Shown: positions 17,002-25,520 of the stretch, one piece after another | Layout: each line of letters starts with the position of its first letter | Numbering within the stretch: position 1 is the stretch's first letter | DNA from: JBDIBB01 sp039812685 | Lineage (GTDB): Bacteria; Acidobacteriota; Vicinamibacteria; Vicinamibacterales; JAFNAJ01 | Direction: 5' to 3' | Length of the DNA: 51,148 nucleotides | NCBI GenBank assembly: GCA_039812685.1 | Contig: JBDIBB010000014.1 | Location: forward strand, 1-51,148 | The notes under the pieces: model-generated | Database searches by the model: none | What the model was told of the DNA's origin: nothing | Seen by the model: only the letters and a program-made list of their open reading frames with translations | Translations under genes and position numbers: made by a program

Positions 17002-20000
17002 CTACCGCCCCTCCCGCTTCGCCTCGTCGATGGCCTGCTCCAGCGCCGCGACGATCCTCGTGCCCCGGCGGGTGAACCCGAGTTCCTTCATCATCTCGGT
17101 GACCCACTCGTCACGCGTCCTCAGGAGACCGTCCGAGGCGATCCACCTGGCCAAACGCGCCAGCTCCGAAGGGGAATAGCGGTCCACCGGCTGGCCTGCC
17201 TTGGTCCGCGGTCGCCCGCCGCGCGGCTTGGCGCTGCCGTCGCCCCCCGTTGGCCCCAGCTGGGGCGCCGCAGCCGCACGGGCTCCCCCTTCCTGCGCGT
17301 TCCCCGCAGAGTGACCGGGGCCATCGTCGGCCGTGCTTCGTGGCGGCGCCGCCGGAGCCACCCGCGGCAGGGGGCCGCCGGCATCGGCGTGGCGCACGGC
17401 CTCGTCGAATGCCTTTATCAACCGCTCGATCTCCTCCTCGCGGCGGAGGAACCAGTCCGTCGACCAGATCCGGTGGAAGCGCCACCCCAACGCCTCCAGG
17501 TGCTGCTGCCGCAGGCGGTCGCGGTCGCGCGCGGTGGGTGCCGAGTGGTAACTGGCGCCGTCGCACTCGACCGCCAGCACGTACTGGCCGGGACGATGCG
17601 GGTGCGTGAGCACCAGGTCGATCCGGTAGCAGGAGGTCCCGAGTTGGGGAACGACGTTGAGACCTCGACGGGTCAAGGCGTCGGCCACCGACTGCTCGAA
17701 GTCGTTGAGCGGCACCGACGTCACGCTCCCGGCATCGAGCCGCCGCCCGCCCGCCGCCGCGAACTCGATGTAGGCCCGCAGCAGCCGCACGCCGTCGGCG
17801 GGATAGTCGGGCCGCACGTCCGCATGCGAGAAGGACGACACCAGCGTCAACCGCCGCCGGGCCCGCGTGACGGCGACATTCAGCCGTCGCTCGCCGCCCT
17901 TCTGGAGCAGCGGGCCGAAGCGATAGAGCAACCGCCCGGTCTCGTCCTTCCCGTAGCCGACGGTGAGGATGACGGCGTCACGCTCGTCGCCCTGCACCCG
18001 TTCCAGGTTCTTCACGAAGAACCGCTCGGGCTGGTCCACGGCGAAGAAGTCGTCCAGCTCCGGGGCCTGCCTTCTGGCCTGCTCGAGCGCCATCTCGATG
18101 CGCTCGGCGTGCTTGATGCCCATGGCGATGACGCCGAGAGTCTCGTCCGGACGCGTCCGCGCGTGCTCCAGGACCAGTTCCACCACCCGCGTCACCTCGC
18201 GCGCGGCGCTCTCGGTGGACCCGCCCTCCCCCGCCACGTGGGGCACGTGGACCCACGACACCGCGCCCTCGCCTTGCGGGCCAGGGAAGGTGACGAGGCG
18301 GTCGCCGTAGATGTGGTGGTTGGAGAAGGCGATGAGCGACTCGTCGCGGCTCCGGTAGTGCCAGTTGAGCGACCACGGGGGATCGAGGAACGCGGACATC
18401 ACGTCGAGCACGCTCTCGAAGCCGGCCGTGCCCTCCGTCGCCTCCTCCTCGCCATCGTCACCGGTGCCGGCGGCGAAGAAGGTGGTCGGCGGCAACTGGC
18501 GCGCGTCGCCGGCGATGACGGCCCGCTTGCCCCGCAGCAGCGACGTGACCGCGTCCTCGGGCAGCACCTGGCTGGCCTCGTCGAAGATCACCACGTCGAA
18601 GTAGGGCAAGTCGCCCGGCAGCAACTGGCTCACCGAGAGCGGGCTCGCCATCCAGCAGGGGCGCAGCGCCAGCAGGACGTCGGGCGCCTGCGCGAACAGC
18701 GCGCGCAGGGGCAGGTGCCTCCCCTTCTTCTGCGCCTCGCGCGCCACCAGGTCGCTCTGGTCCCGATGCCGGTCGCGCACCTCCACGACCCGCTCGGCAT
18801 GGGCCCGCCGCACGCGCGCCACCGCCACCTCGAGCCGGCGACGATCGAGATCGACGAAGTCGGCCACCACCCCGTCGTGGTAGCGGCCGCTGAAGGAGGC
18901 GATGGCAGGCTCCTGCAGGTGCAGGTCGTCGAGGCAGGACTCCAGCCACACCCGGCGCAGCACCGTGTCCCAGGAGGCCGGCGGCGGTTTGCGCGCGCGG
19001 ATCTCGGCCACGAGGTCCTTGAAGCCGTTGGCCGCGAGGGCCGCGACAATCTCCTGCATCCTGAGCACGCGGGCGGGTGTCACGCGATCTCTCGCGAGCC
19101 CGGCCAGGCGGTCGCCCAGCGACGCGAGCGGTATCTCATCGACGCGGCGGCCGGGAAACACTGCGAGCAGCTCCACCAGGTCGCGCACCAGTTCGCCGAG
19201 GCGCTCCCGCGCGGCGGCGGCCGCCGGCGCGGCCTTCGGCCGGGTGCCGGGCGGGGCGAACCTCGTCCAGGCGCGCTGCTGGTCGCGCGCCCGCGACGCG
19301 TCGGTCAGCGCCTCTGGGCCGTTGAGGCCGGCGACGCCGCACAGCTCGCGCAGGCGCCTCACCGCGCCGCGGTAGGCCCCGTTGCCGAGGGTGGCGAACA
19401 GCCGCGAGAACGTGCCTCCAGCCGGCGTCAGGACGGTCGCCAGTTGCTCGAGGTCGGCCTCGAACACCTCGGGGGGGTAGCGCTCGAGCGTCTCGTTCAC
19501 CGCGCAGAGGAGGTCGAGCAGGCGTCGCAGGTCGCCCACCGACTCCGGGGGCGCGATGCCGGCCTCCGCGAACACCGGCGCCAGGGCCCGTTCGCAGGCC
19601 GGCCATCGCTCGGCGGCCAGCCGCGCCGCCACGTCCAGGGCCGCGGCCACGCGCTCGCGTTCGAACACCGCGCCCGTCCACGGAGACGGGTCGTCACCGG
19701 TGAGCAGGCCCGGCATCGACACCGCCTCCTTCAGCACTTCGGCGCTGCGGTCGACGACGTCGGCGGTCACCTTCTGCAGGGCTGGGCCGCGCAGGCGCGT
19801 CTCGGCGACGGCCTCCTCGGGGAGGCGCAGGAGGCGGCCGTAGAGCTGCAGCACCGACAACCCGGACGGCGCGCTCTGGGCGTGGATTTGCCGCGCGTGC
19901 CGGTTCAGCCGCTCGCGACGATCGACGAAGTCGGCGTGGAGCTTCGCGGCGTCCGGCTTGCTCGACTCCCGAACGAGGTCCAGGCTGTCGGCCAGGCGCT

Positions 20001-21165
20001 GCGCCGTCGCCCGCCGCGAGATGTCCGCGCCGTGCAGGTCGAGCGCGAGGTGATCGAGCTGCGCCCGGCTCAGCCGCGCGAGGACGACGTCGAGTGCGGC
20101 GCGCTTCTCGGCCACGAAGAGCACCGTCTTACCGTGGGCCGCCAACTCGGCGATCAGGTTGGCGATCGTCTGGCTCTTGCCAGTGCCCGGCGGCCCCGAG
20201 ATGACGCCGTTCTGTCCCGTGAGCGTCGCGGCGATGGCTGTCTGCTGGGACGAGTCGGCGTCGAGCACCAGGAACTCGTGGTCGGGCAACTGGCGGTCGA
20301 GGTCTCTCGGGTCGAGCGCCGTCCGGCCTGCCCGGGCCGTCTCCCGCGCCTGCGCGTCCCCCGCGATGCCCGCGATGATGTCGTGGCGCGCCAGCGGGTC
20401 GAGCAGCTCCTTCAGGTCCCGGACGATGGCCATCTTCTGGAAGCTGAAGTTGCCGAGCACCCAGCGCGACTCGATGGCGAACCCGTCGATGCCGCCGGCC
20501 CGGGCCCGGATCTGGTCGAACACCGGCGCCAGGTCGAACGCTTCCCCCTCGTCGTCTCCGAGGACGGCAGTGAGCAGGGCGTCCGCGTCGAACGAGAGGC
20601 CGAACTGCGTGCCGAGCGCGTGCAGCAGGACGTCGTTGATCCGGACGTCCCCCGTGCGGCGCAGGTACCAGTTGCTGCCCCGGTTCCCCTTCAGCGAGGC
20701 GCGCACGGGCACCACGAGCACGGGCGCGCTCGGCGGCCGCCCGCCATCGGCCATCGGCCAGGTGGCGAGGCCGAGCGCCAGGAACAGCGTGTCGAGGCCG
20801 CGCTCCTCGAAGTTCGCCAACGCGCGCTTCGCCAGCTCACGCACGGACGCCGTCGCCGTCACCAGGTCCAGCGGCCGCACCAACTGCGACAACGGCACGC
20901 CGTCCTCGCCGTTGAGGCCGGAGCGCAGCAGGGCCTGCATCGCGTCGGGCGGGACCGACGAGAGGTCGAGGGTGCCGACCTTGAGGTCGCGAAAGAACAG
21001 CAGGTTGTTCCGCCGCGACGGGTCGATCAGCTTGTCGATCCACTGCTGGCGCGCGGCGTCCACCTTCCTCAGCCGCTCTGCCGGGATCGGCGGCGGCGCG
21101 GCGGGGCCCGTTGGCGACGCGCTGCCCGGGGCGCGGTTCTCGGGGGACGACATCTTCGCGTCCAT
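17002..21165 (-). CDS. DUF4011-type SF1 helicase with endonuclease-like domain
   Basis: This 1387-aa protein has the order N-terminal DUF4011-like region (KLIDPSRRNNLLFFRDL), then a UvrD/Upf1-like (AAA_11/AAA_12) helicase core. Walker A is SGPPGTGKSQTIANL near residue 325, Walker B is VVIFDEASQVLP near 860, and the later motif is LNVAVTRARRRLTLV. A Vsr/MTES_1575-type nuclease fold follows: YRIDLVLTHPH, then VLAVECDGASYH, then LGWRFHRIWSTDWF, around 1170-1240. The last 60 residues resemble the DUF3320 end seen in these giants. It begins 10 bp after the pglX stop and so belongs to the BREX transcript, although it is not a BREX core gene. I chose ATG 21165; 21153 is an alternative. Confidence 0.82.
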   Translation of the reverse strand: MDAKMSSPENRAPGSASPTGPAAPPPIPAERLRKVDAARQQWIDKLIDPSRRNNLLFFRDLKVGTLDLSSVPPDAMQALLRSGLNGEDGVPLSQLVRPLDLVTATASVRELAKRALANFEERGLDTLFLALGLATWPMADGGRPPSAPVLVVPVRASLKGNRGSNWYLRRTGDVRINDVLLHALGTQFGLSFDADALLTAVLGDDEGEAFDLAPVFDQIRARAGGIDGFAIESRWVLGNFSFQKMAIVRDLKELLDPLARHDIIAGIAGDAQARETARAGRTALDPRDLDRQLPDHEFLVLDADSSQQTAIAATLTGQNGVISGPPGTGKSQTIANLIAELAAHGKTVLFVAEKRAALDVVLARLSRAQLDHLALDLHGADISRRATAQRLADSLDLVRESSKPDAAKLHADFVDRRERLNRHARQIHAQSAPSGLSVLQLYGRLLRLPEEAVAETRLRGPALQKVTADVVDRSAEVLKEAVSMPGLLTGDDPSPWTGAVFERERVAAALDVAARLAAERWPACERALAPVFAEAGIAPPESVGDLRRLLDLLCAVNETLERYPPEVFEADLEQLATVLTPAGGTFSRLFATLGNGAYRGAVRRLRELCGVAGLNGPEALTDASRARDQQRAWTRFAPPGTRPKAAPAAAAARERLGELVRDLVELLAVFPGRRVDEIPLASLGDRLAGLARDRVTPARVLRMQEIVAALAANGFKDLVAEIRARKPPPASWDTVLRRVWLESCLDDLHLQEPAIASFSGRYHDGVVADFVDLDRRRLEVAVARVRRAHAERVVEVRDRHRDQSDLVAREAQKKGRHLPLRALFAQAPDVLLALRPCWMASPLSVSQLLPGDLPYFDVVIFDEASQVLPEDAVTSLLRGKRAVIAGDARQLPPTTFFAAGTGDDGEEEATEGTAGFESVLDVMSAFLDPPWSLNWHYRSRDESLIAFSNHHIYGDRLVTFPGPQGEGAVSWVHVPHVAGEGGSTESAAREVTRVVELVLEHARTRPDETLGVIAMGIKHAERIEMALEQARRQAPELDDFFAVDQPERFFVKNLERVQGDERDAVILTVGYGKDETGRLLYRFGPLLQKGGERRLNVAVTRARRRLTLVSSFSHADVRPDYPADGVRLLRAYIEFAAAGGRRLDAGSVTSVPLNDFEQSVADALTRRGLNVVPQLGTSCYRIDLVLTHPHRPGQYVLAVECDGASYHSAPTARDRDRLRQQHLEALGWRFHRIWSTDWFLRREEEIERLIKAFDEAVRHADAGGPLPRVAPAAPPRSTADDGPGHSAGNAQEGGARAAAAPQLGPTGGDGSAKPRGGRPRTKAGQPVDRYSPSELARLARWIASDGLLRTRDEWVTEMMKELGFTRRGTRIVAALEQAIDEAKREGR

Positions 21166-21175
21166 CGCAGTGAGG

Positions 21176-24100
21176 TCAGCGGTTGGCCCGTCGAGTCCTC
21201 GGCGCGCGCCCACCCGCCGCTGGCGCCCACGCCCGCACCTGCTCCACCGTCAGCCCAAGCGCGCGCGCCTCGCCGTCGATGAACCCGGCGTAGTAGGCGC
21301 CCAGATCCTCGCCGAACTCCGGGTCGATGCCGCCGTGCCACTGCCTCACCCACGGCAGCAGCTCCAGCAGGCCGGCGACGAGCGGCACCAGCTTCGGCGA
21401 CGCGCCGCCCTCCTCGCTCTTCAGCCGCATGTAGTACGCGCCCAGCGCGCGGGCCTGCTGCGCGTGGTCCCAGCCGGCCCAGGCGAGGACGGGCGTGGGG
21501 TCCGCGGCGCGCTCGGCGCCGGGATAGAGGACGAAGCGCTCCTTCGGCACGTCGAGCTTGCCGCGCAGCCGCCACCACTCCTGCTTCCTGAAGTCGGCGG
21601 AGGTGTACTTCGGCGGCACGGGAATCTGCGCGCCCACAGGGGGGGCATGGGCGCCCACAAGGGGCGCCCCTACGGCGAGGGCAGCGGCGTGATCTTCGAG
21701 CCGCTGCAGCTCCCACGTGCGCTCCCACTGGGCGCGCTTGCGCAGGCCGCTCTCGGTGTAGCGCAACACCGGCAGGTAGGGCACGCCCTCCATCGTCACC
21801 AGCTCCGTGACAAGGGCGGTCACGTCGAAGTCCGGGCGGGCGCGGTAGACCTCGGCCACGCGCAGGAACTCCTCGTCGCGCTTCGCTTCGTCTGCCAGCC
21901 GCCGGCACGTCGTCAGCTCGGGCGAGGGCCAATACCTCGGATCCTCGAGGCGGTCGAGGAGCCAGCTGCGGAGCGCGCGCTCCAATACCTGCTCGTCAGT
22001 CAGGTTCTCGGCGTCGTAGGCGCCAGCAGATCTGAACCAACGACGCTTGAAGTCTGGTCGCTCTATGAGCGCAATGTCGCTCAGCCGGGCAGCTGCCGCC
22101 TTCCTCGCTTCGTGAAGTGCTCGCGCAACATCGCCAGTAGGCCCCTCTGAGTCGCGATAAGGCCGTTCGGTCTCCTGAAGCGGGGGCATGTCGGCCGGGC
22201 ACATCGTCCACGCCAGCGATCGGGCGGGACTGGACTCAGGGAGCAATCCCGAGACCTCATAGACGAGCCAATCCAGCTCCTCCTGCCAGCGCACCATCTC
22301 TAGTCTGGTTCGCTTTACCCGCTGCAACCAGTTCACTACTGCGGACTCGAAGTGTGGTCCCTCAGCGAGCAGGTCATCGACGCATGGCGAGCACGTCGCC
22401 AGGCCCGCAGCGTCCAGCGAAGCCGCGAGTCGAATGAGATGCCCCTTGGCGTCCGGCGTCAGCGAGGGCAGAGGGAACTCTCTTAGCTTGGTCCCATCGA
22501 ACTCGAACCGAAACCGCTCAGGGTCTGCCTGTAACACACCCTTGTCGCTCGTCGCCCCCTTGTTGTGGAACACCTGCTTCATCCAGAAGCACGCCGTCGA
22601 GCTGTTCAGCAGCCCCAGCAGGGCGAGGTGGTCGTCCTCGGTGGCGTCGGGCCGGAGCTTGATGACCGGCGCGGAACGGTTGAACACCTTGCCGCCGCGG
22701 TCCAGCACGAAGTGGTTGTGGGTGGCGACGAAGGCGAAGGCGATGGAGAGGCGGGTGCGTAAGCGCTCGCAGTACACCTCACGCAACGCCCACCACGGGA
22801 TGCCCTTGCTGGCGATCGGCTCGCCGAAGTGCTTTCGCGACCGCAGAATCGCCCTGAACGGCCAGAGGCGATAGAGAACGACAGAGCACTCCGACTCCAG
22901 TCTTCGTGTTCCGTCCTCCTGGTTGGGCCACACCACGACGTCCTGAGACTCGCACTGCCAATCCCGCAATGACTCACCGTCACCCAGCGGGCGCTTCGGC
23001 AACCGCCATCGACGGGCCAGGTCATTTGGCATCAAGAGGCAGTTATCTTCGCCGGTAATGACCATGAACCCGATGCTGACAACCACATCCGAGAGGCTCT
23101 TCTCTCCTCTCTCGTCCAGCAGTTCCTTCAGTTCCGCCGCCCCGCCGCCACCGATGCTCCACGGGTGTGCGTGCAGCGACGTCTGCTCCAGGTCGCGGAC
23201 GCTGACGAACGCGCTCTCCGAGTCCACGCGGTCGATCTGATCGAGGATCGCGGACCACACCAGGCCGCGCGACGGATCGTCGGGCGTCGAGGGCTCGCCG
23301 CGGATGCCCATCACGGTGCGCGTCACCGGCGAGGGCTTGCGGTGTCGGCCAAACAGGATCACCGTCGGCGTCCCGTGGCCCGGGATGTAGGCGCCCGAGG
23401 TGTCCACCACGTGCGTGAGGTCCACGCGCGGCAGGAAGTCCTCGATCAGCTTGCTGCCGAACTCGCGCTTCATGAAGCTGTTGGCGACGATGAGGCCGAC
23501 GTGGCCCGGAGCCGAACCCGCAAGGGCCAACTCGAAACACCGCTCGATGAACGGCGCCACCAGCGAGTACTGCCGGTGGCAGGTACGCGGATACCGCTTC
23601 CGGTATAGCGCGTTCAGTGCCTTGTCCTTCACCGTGATGTACGGCGGGTTCCCCACCACTACGTGGTACTGCTGCCCCAGCAGCCGCCGCGCCGCCGCCT
23701 CGTCCTCGGCGAAGTAGTACTGGTTCGCCGGGTCGTCGGGCAGAATCGACATCTGCACTGCCCCATCGTCGGTGAAGCGCGGGCCGTGCAGCAGCGCGTC
23801 GGCGACGATGACGTTCACCTCGAAGGCGGGCGCGTCGGCCAGCCGCGCAAGGCCGCACGCGCGCAGCGCGGCAATCGTCAACCGCATCCGCGCGATGGCC
23901 ACCGCGTAGGGGTTGACGTCCACGCCGACGATGCGCGGGAGCGTGTCGCGGACGAGGACGCGGACGTCCTTGCCGGGTTCGTGGTGCTGGGCGAGCGAGA
24001 GGAGCCGCTCGAAAGCGCCCAGCAGGAAGTGGCCCGAGCCGCAGGCAGGATCGATCAGGCGCACCTCGCGGTAGCCGAACGCCTCGATGGCCGGCGTGAG

Positions 24101-24745
24101 CGTGCGGTCGAGGATGAACTGCTCCACGAAGCGCGGCGTCTGCAGCAGCGCGTAGCGCTTGCGCACCGGCTCGGAGAGGTCCTGGTAGAGGTCGCCGAGG
24201 AAGCGCGTGTCGAAGTTCGGGTCGGTGAAGTCGTGCGCCACGCGCCCGAGGTCCGGGTCGATGCGCTGCCAGAAGGCGACGAGCAGCCGTGCCGCGTCGG
24301 CCGAGAGCGGCAGCCGCCACAGCGGGTTGTGCGCGGGATCGAGGAGCGCGGCGGCCGCCGGCAGCGCTCCCACCGCGCGGAAGACGTGCTCCAGGTAGTC
24401 GCGCTCGCTGTGCGTGGGGTGCTGCTGGAAGTAGTGCTGGTGCTCCTGCACCGCGCGCGTGTGGCGCGGGCCCACGCCCGAGAGCCGCGGCTCGACGAGG
24501 CCGTTGTCCTCGAAGAAGCGGACGAACACGGTGCCGAGCACCCAGGCGACGGCGGCCTGCGCTACCGGGTCTTCGGCCCAGGCCTCGAAGGTGACCACCG
24601 TGCGGCCCACGCGGCGGGCGGCCTCGTATTCCTCCTGCAGCCGCGCGCGAACGTCCTCGCGCGCGCCGAGCTGCGCGCGCAGGTCGGCTTCGAGCTGGCC
24701 GACGATCGTGGTGAGGTCGGCGAGGAGACGGGGGGAGTCGATCAT
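21176..24745 (-). CDS. pglX: BREX type 2 adenine methyltransferase PglX
   Basis: This 1189-aa N6-adenine methyltransferase has the SAM-binding motif IDPACGSGHFLLGAF at residues 231-245 and the catalytic NPPY at 366-369, flanked by VVVG and ITVKD. The N-terminal 200 residues are helical, as usual for PglX, and the long C-terminal half holds target recognition. In BREX the enzyme modifies host DNA at a non-palindromic site and is needed for defence. It starts by a 4-bp overlap with the VapC-like gene. Near residues 1023-1038 the sequence VGAPLVGAHAPPVGAQ comes from an interspersed palindromic repeat inserted in frame (listed separately). The reading frame is intact through it. Confidence 0.94.
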   Translation of the reverse strand: MIDSPRLLADLTTIVGQLEADLRAQLGAREDVRARLQEEYEAARRVGRTVVTFEAWAEDPVAQAAVAWVLGTVFVRFFEDNGLVEPRLSGVGPRHTRAVQEHQHYFQQHPTHSERDYLEHVFRAVGALPAAAALLDPAHNPLWRLPLSADAARLLVAFWQRIDPDLGRVAHDFTDPNFDTRFLGDLYQDLSEPVRKRYALLQTPRFVEQFILDRTLTPAIEAFGYREVRLIDPACGSGHFLLGAFERLLSLAQHHEPGKDVRVLVRDTLPRIVGVDVNPYAVAIARMRLTIAALRACGLARLADAPAFEVNVIVADALLHGPRFTDDGAVQMSILPDDPANQYYFAEDEAAARRLLGQQYHVVVGNPPYITVKDKALNALYRKRYPRTCHRQYSLVAPFIERCFELALAGSAPGHVGLIVANSFMKREFGSKLIEDFLPRVDLTHVVDTSGAYIPGHGTPTVILFGRHRKPSPVTRTVMGIRGEPSTPDDPSRGLVWSAILDQIDRVDSESAFVSVRDLEQTSLHAHPWSIGGGGAAELKELLDERGEKSLSDVVVSIGFMVITGEDNCLLMPNDLARRWRLPKRPLGDGESLRDWQCESQDVVVWPNQEDGTRRLESECSVVLYRLWPFRAILRSRKHFGEPIASKGIPWWALREVYCERLRTRLSIAFAFVATHNHFVLDRGGKVFNRSAPVIKLRPDATEDDHLALLGLLNSSTACFWMKQVFHNKGATSDKGVLQADPERFRFEFDGTKLREFPLPSLTPDAKGHLIRLAASLDAAGLATCSPCVDDLLAEGPHFESAVVNWLQRVKRTRLEMVRWQEELDWLVYEVSGLLPESSPARSLAWTMCPADMPPLQETERPYRDSEGPTGDVARALHEARKAAAARLSDIALIERPDFKRRWFRSAGAYDAENLTDEQVLERALRSWLLDRLEDPRYWPSPELTTCRRLADEAKRDEEFLRVAEVYRARPDFDVTALVTELVTMEGVPYLPVLRYTESGLRKRAQWERTWELQRLEDHAAALAVGAPLVGAHAPPVGAQIPVPPKYTSADFRKQEWWRLRGKLDVPKERFVLYPGAERAADPTPVLAWAGWDHAQQARALGAYYMRLKSEEGGASPKLVPLVAGLLELLPWVRQWHGGIDPEFGEDLGAYYAGFIDGEARALGLTVEQVRAWAPAAGGRAPRTRRANR
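21630..21680 (-). repeat. GAHKGRPYG-type palindromic repeat inside pglX
   Basis: The plus strand reads GGGCGCCCACA twice (the first copy GCGCGCCCACA), then GGGGCGCCCCTACGG. It would encode MGAHKGRPYG, a peptide that recurs as a false ORF from an abundant REP-like repeat in several phyla. On the pglX strand it adds about 16 residues without shifting the frame. Confidence 0.6.
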
Positions 24746-25143
24746 GGGAGGAGCCCGACGCCCGCCGCGGCGGCGGCGCGGCGCAGGTCGGCGTCGAGCG
24801 TCGCCAGGGCGAGCCCGCGCCGGATGGCCACCTCGAGGTAGATGGCGTCGTAGACCGAGAGGCGGTGTGCGCGCGCGAGGTCGAGCGCGCGCTCGGGCAG
24901 CCGCGGCCCCTGCTCCACCTCGAGGGGCAGCCCCGAGAGGATGCGCAGCAGCCGGTCGGCCAGCCCCGGGGCGAGCCGCTTGCGGCGCTCGGCCTGCAGC
25001 AGCACGTTGGATGCCTCGGCGAAGAACAGGGCGGGCACCACCGCGCCGTCGGCGACGACGCGGTCGAGCAGGGCGTCGGTGGCGGGCGTCGCCTCGTCGG
25101 CGAACCACCAGGCGGCCGCCACCGACGTGTCGAGCACCACCAT
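24742..25143 (-). CDS. PIN-domain toxin, VapC-like
   Basis: This 133-aa protein has the PIN ribonuclease fold: Asp5 in MVVLDTSVA, a conserved Glu in FFAEASNVLL, Asp in SVYDAIYLEVA, and a final acidic TLDADLRRAA. It follows its antitoxin by one base and overlaps pglX by 4 bp, so it is transcribed with the BREX genes. Such toxins cleave tRNA or mRNA when the antitoxin is lost. Here the pair may serve as an addiction module that holds the BREX operon in place; that purpose is inferred. Confidence 0.88.
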   Translation of the reverse strand: MVVLDTSVAAAWWFADEATPATDALLDRVVADGAVVPALFFAEASNVLLQAERRKRLAPGLADRLLRILSGLPLEVEQGPRLPERALDLARAHRLSVYDAIYLEVAIRRGLALATLDADLRRAAAAAGVGLLP

Positions 25144-25144
25144 G

Positions 25145-25381
25145 TCAGGGCCGCCCCGCGTCGCGCAGCTTGCGGACGCTCAGGCCGCGCAGCCGGGCGC
25201 CGCCGCGGAGGCGGCGCAGCTCCGCGGCCAGCGCGCGGGCGTCCTCGGCCGGCTCGTCCACGGGCACCAGCCGCGCGACGGCGCGGCCGTGGCGGGTGAT
25301 GGTGAAGCGCTCCCCGCGCGCGACGCGCTCGAGCAGGGCGGGCAGGTGGGTCTTGGCCTCGTAGGCACCGATGTCAGGCAT
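25145..25381 (-). CDS. Phd/YefM-family antitoxin
   Basis: This 78-aa protein has the Phd/YefM N-terminal dimerisation fold: MPDIGAYEAKTHLPALLERV, then GERFTITRHGRAVARLVPV. A basic, arginine-rich tail should bind and block the PIN toxin encoded directly downstream. Three GACYAGTY half-sites lie immediately upstream (listed separately) and fit autoregulation by the antitoxin. The likely -10 box (TAGACT on the minus strand) ends 6 bases before the ATG, leaving no room for a ribosome binding site. Confidence 0.88.
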   Translation of the reverse strand: MPDIGAYEAKTHLPALLERVARGERFTITRHGRAVARLVPVDEPAEDARALAAELRRLRGGARLRGLSVRKLRDAGRP

Positions 25382-25383
25382 AC

Positions 25384-25412
25384 GACTAGTCTACAACTGG
25401 TCTGAACTGGTC
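25384..25412 (-). promoter_or_regulatory. Antitoxin operator with three half-sites
   Basis: On the coding strand GACCAGTT, GACCAGTT and GACTAGTC follow each other at steps of 10 and 11 bp, one helical turn each, ending just before the antitoxin start. The last overlaps a possible -10 box, TAGACT. Direct repeats in helical phase fit cooperative binding of Phd dimers. Confidence 0.55.
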
Positions 25413-25414
25413 CC

Positions 25415-25518
25415 TCACGCCCCCCGCCCGGCGGCGGCTCTCGAGCCACCCGTCGGGGACCTGCGCCCGCTGGGAAGCGGGCACCGGCAGCGCCTCGCCG
25501 TCGATCGTCGGCGGCTGG
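25415..25518 (-). pseudogene. Duplicated 3' end of pglW
   Basis: About 104 bp closely match the real pglW 3' end at 26476-26581. The conceptual peptides align as QPPTIDGEALPVPASQRAQV here versus QPPTIDGEALPVLASQRAHV in PglW, continuing PDGWL in both. Two bases are missing near the stop. The match ends at the stop codon of the adjacent 314-aa gene. It is a scar of a second pglW copy or of cassette exchange. Confidence 0.8.
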
Positions 25519-25520
25519 CA

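Noticed and set aside
16870..21282. A long plus-strand frame opposite the helicase-nuclease
   Set aside because: It has biased Arg/His/Pro composition and no motifs, and the minus strand is clearly coding.
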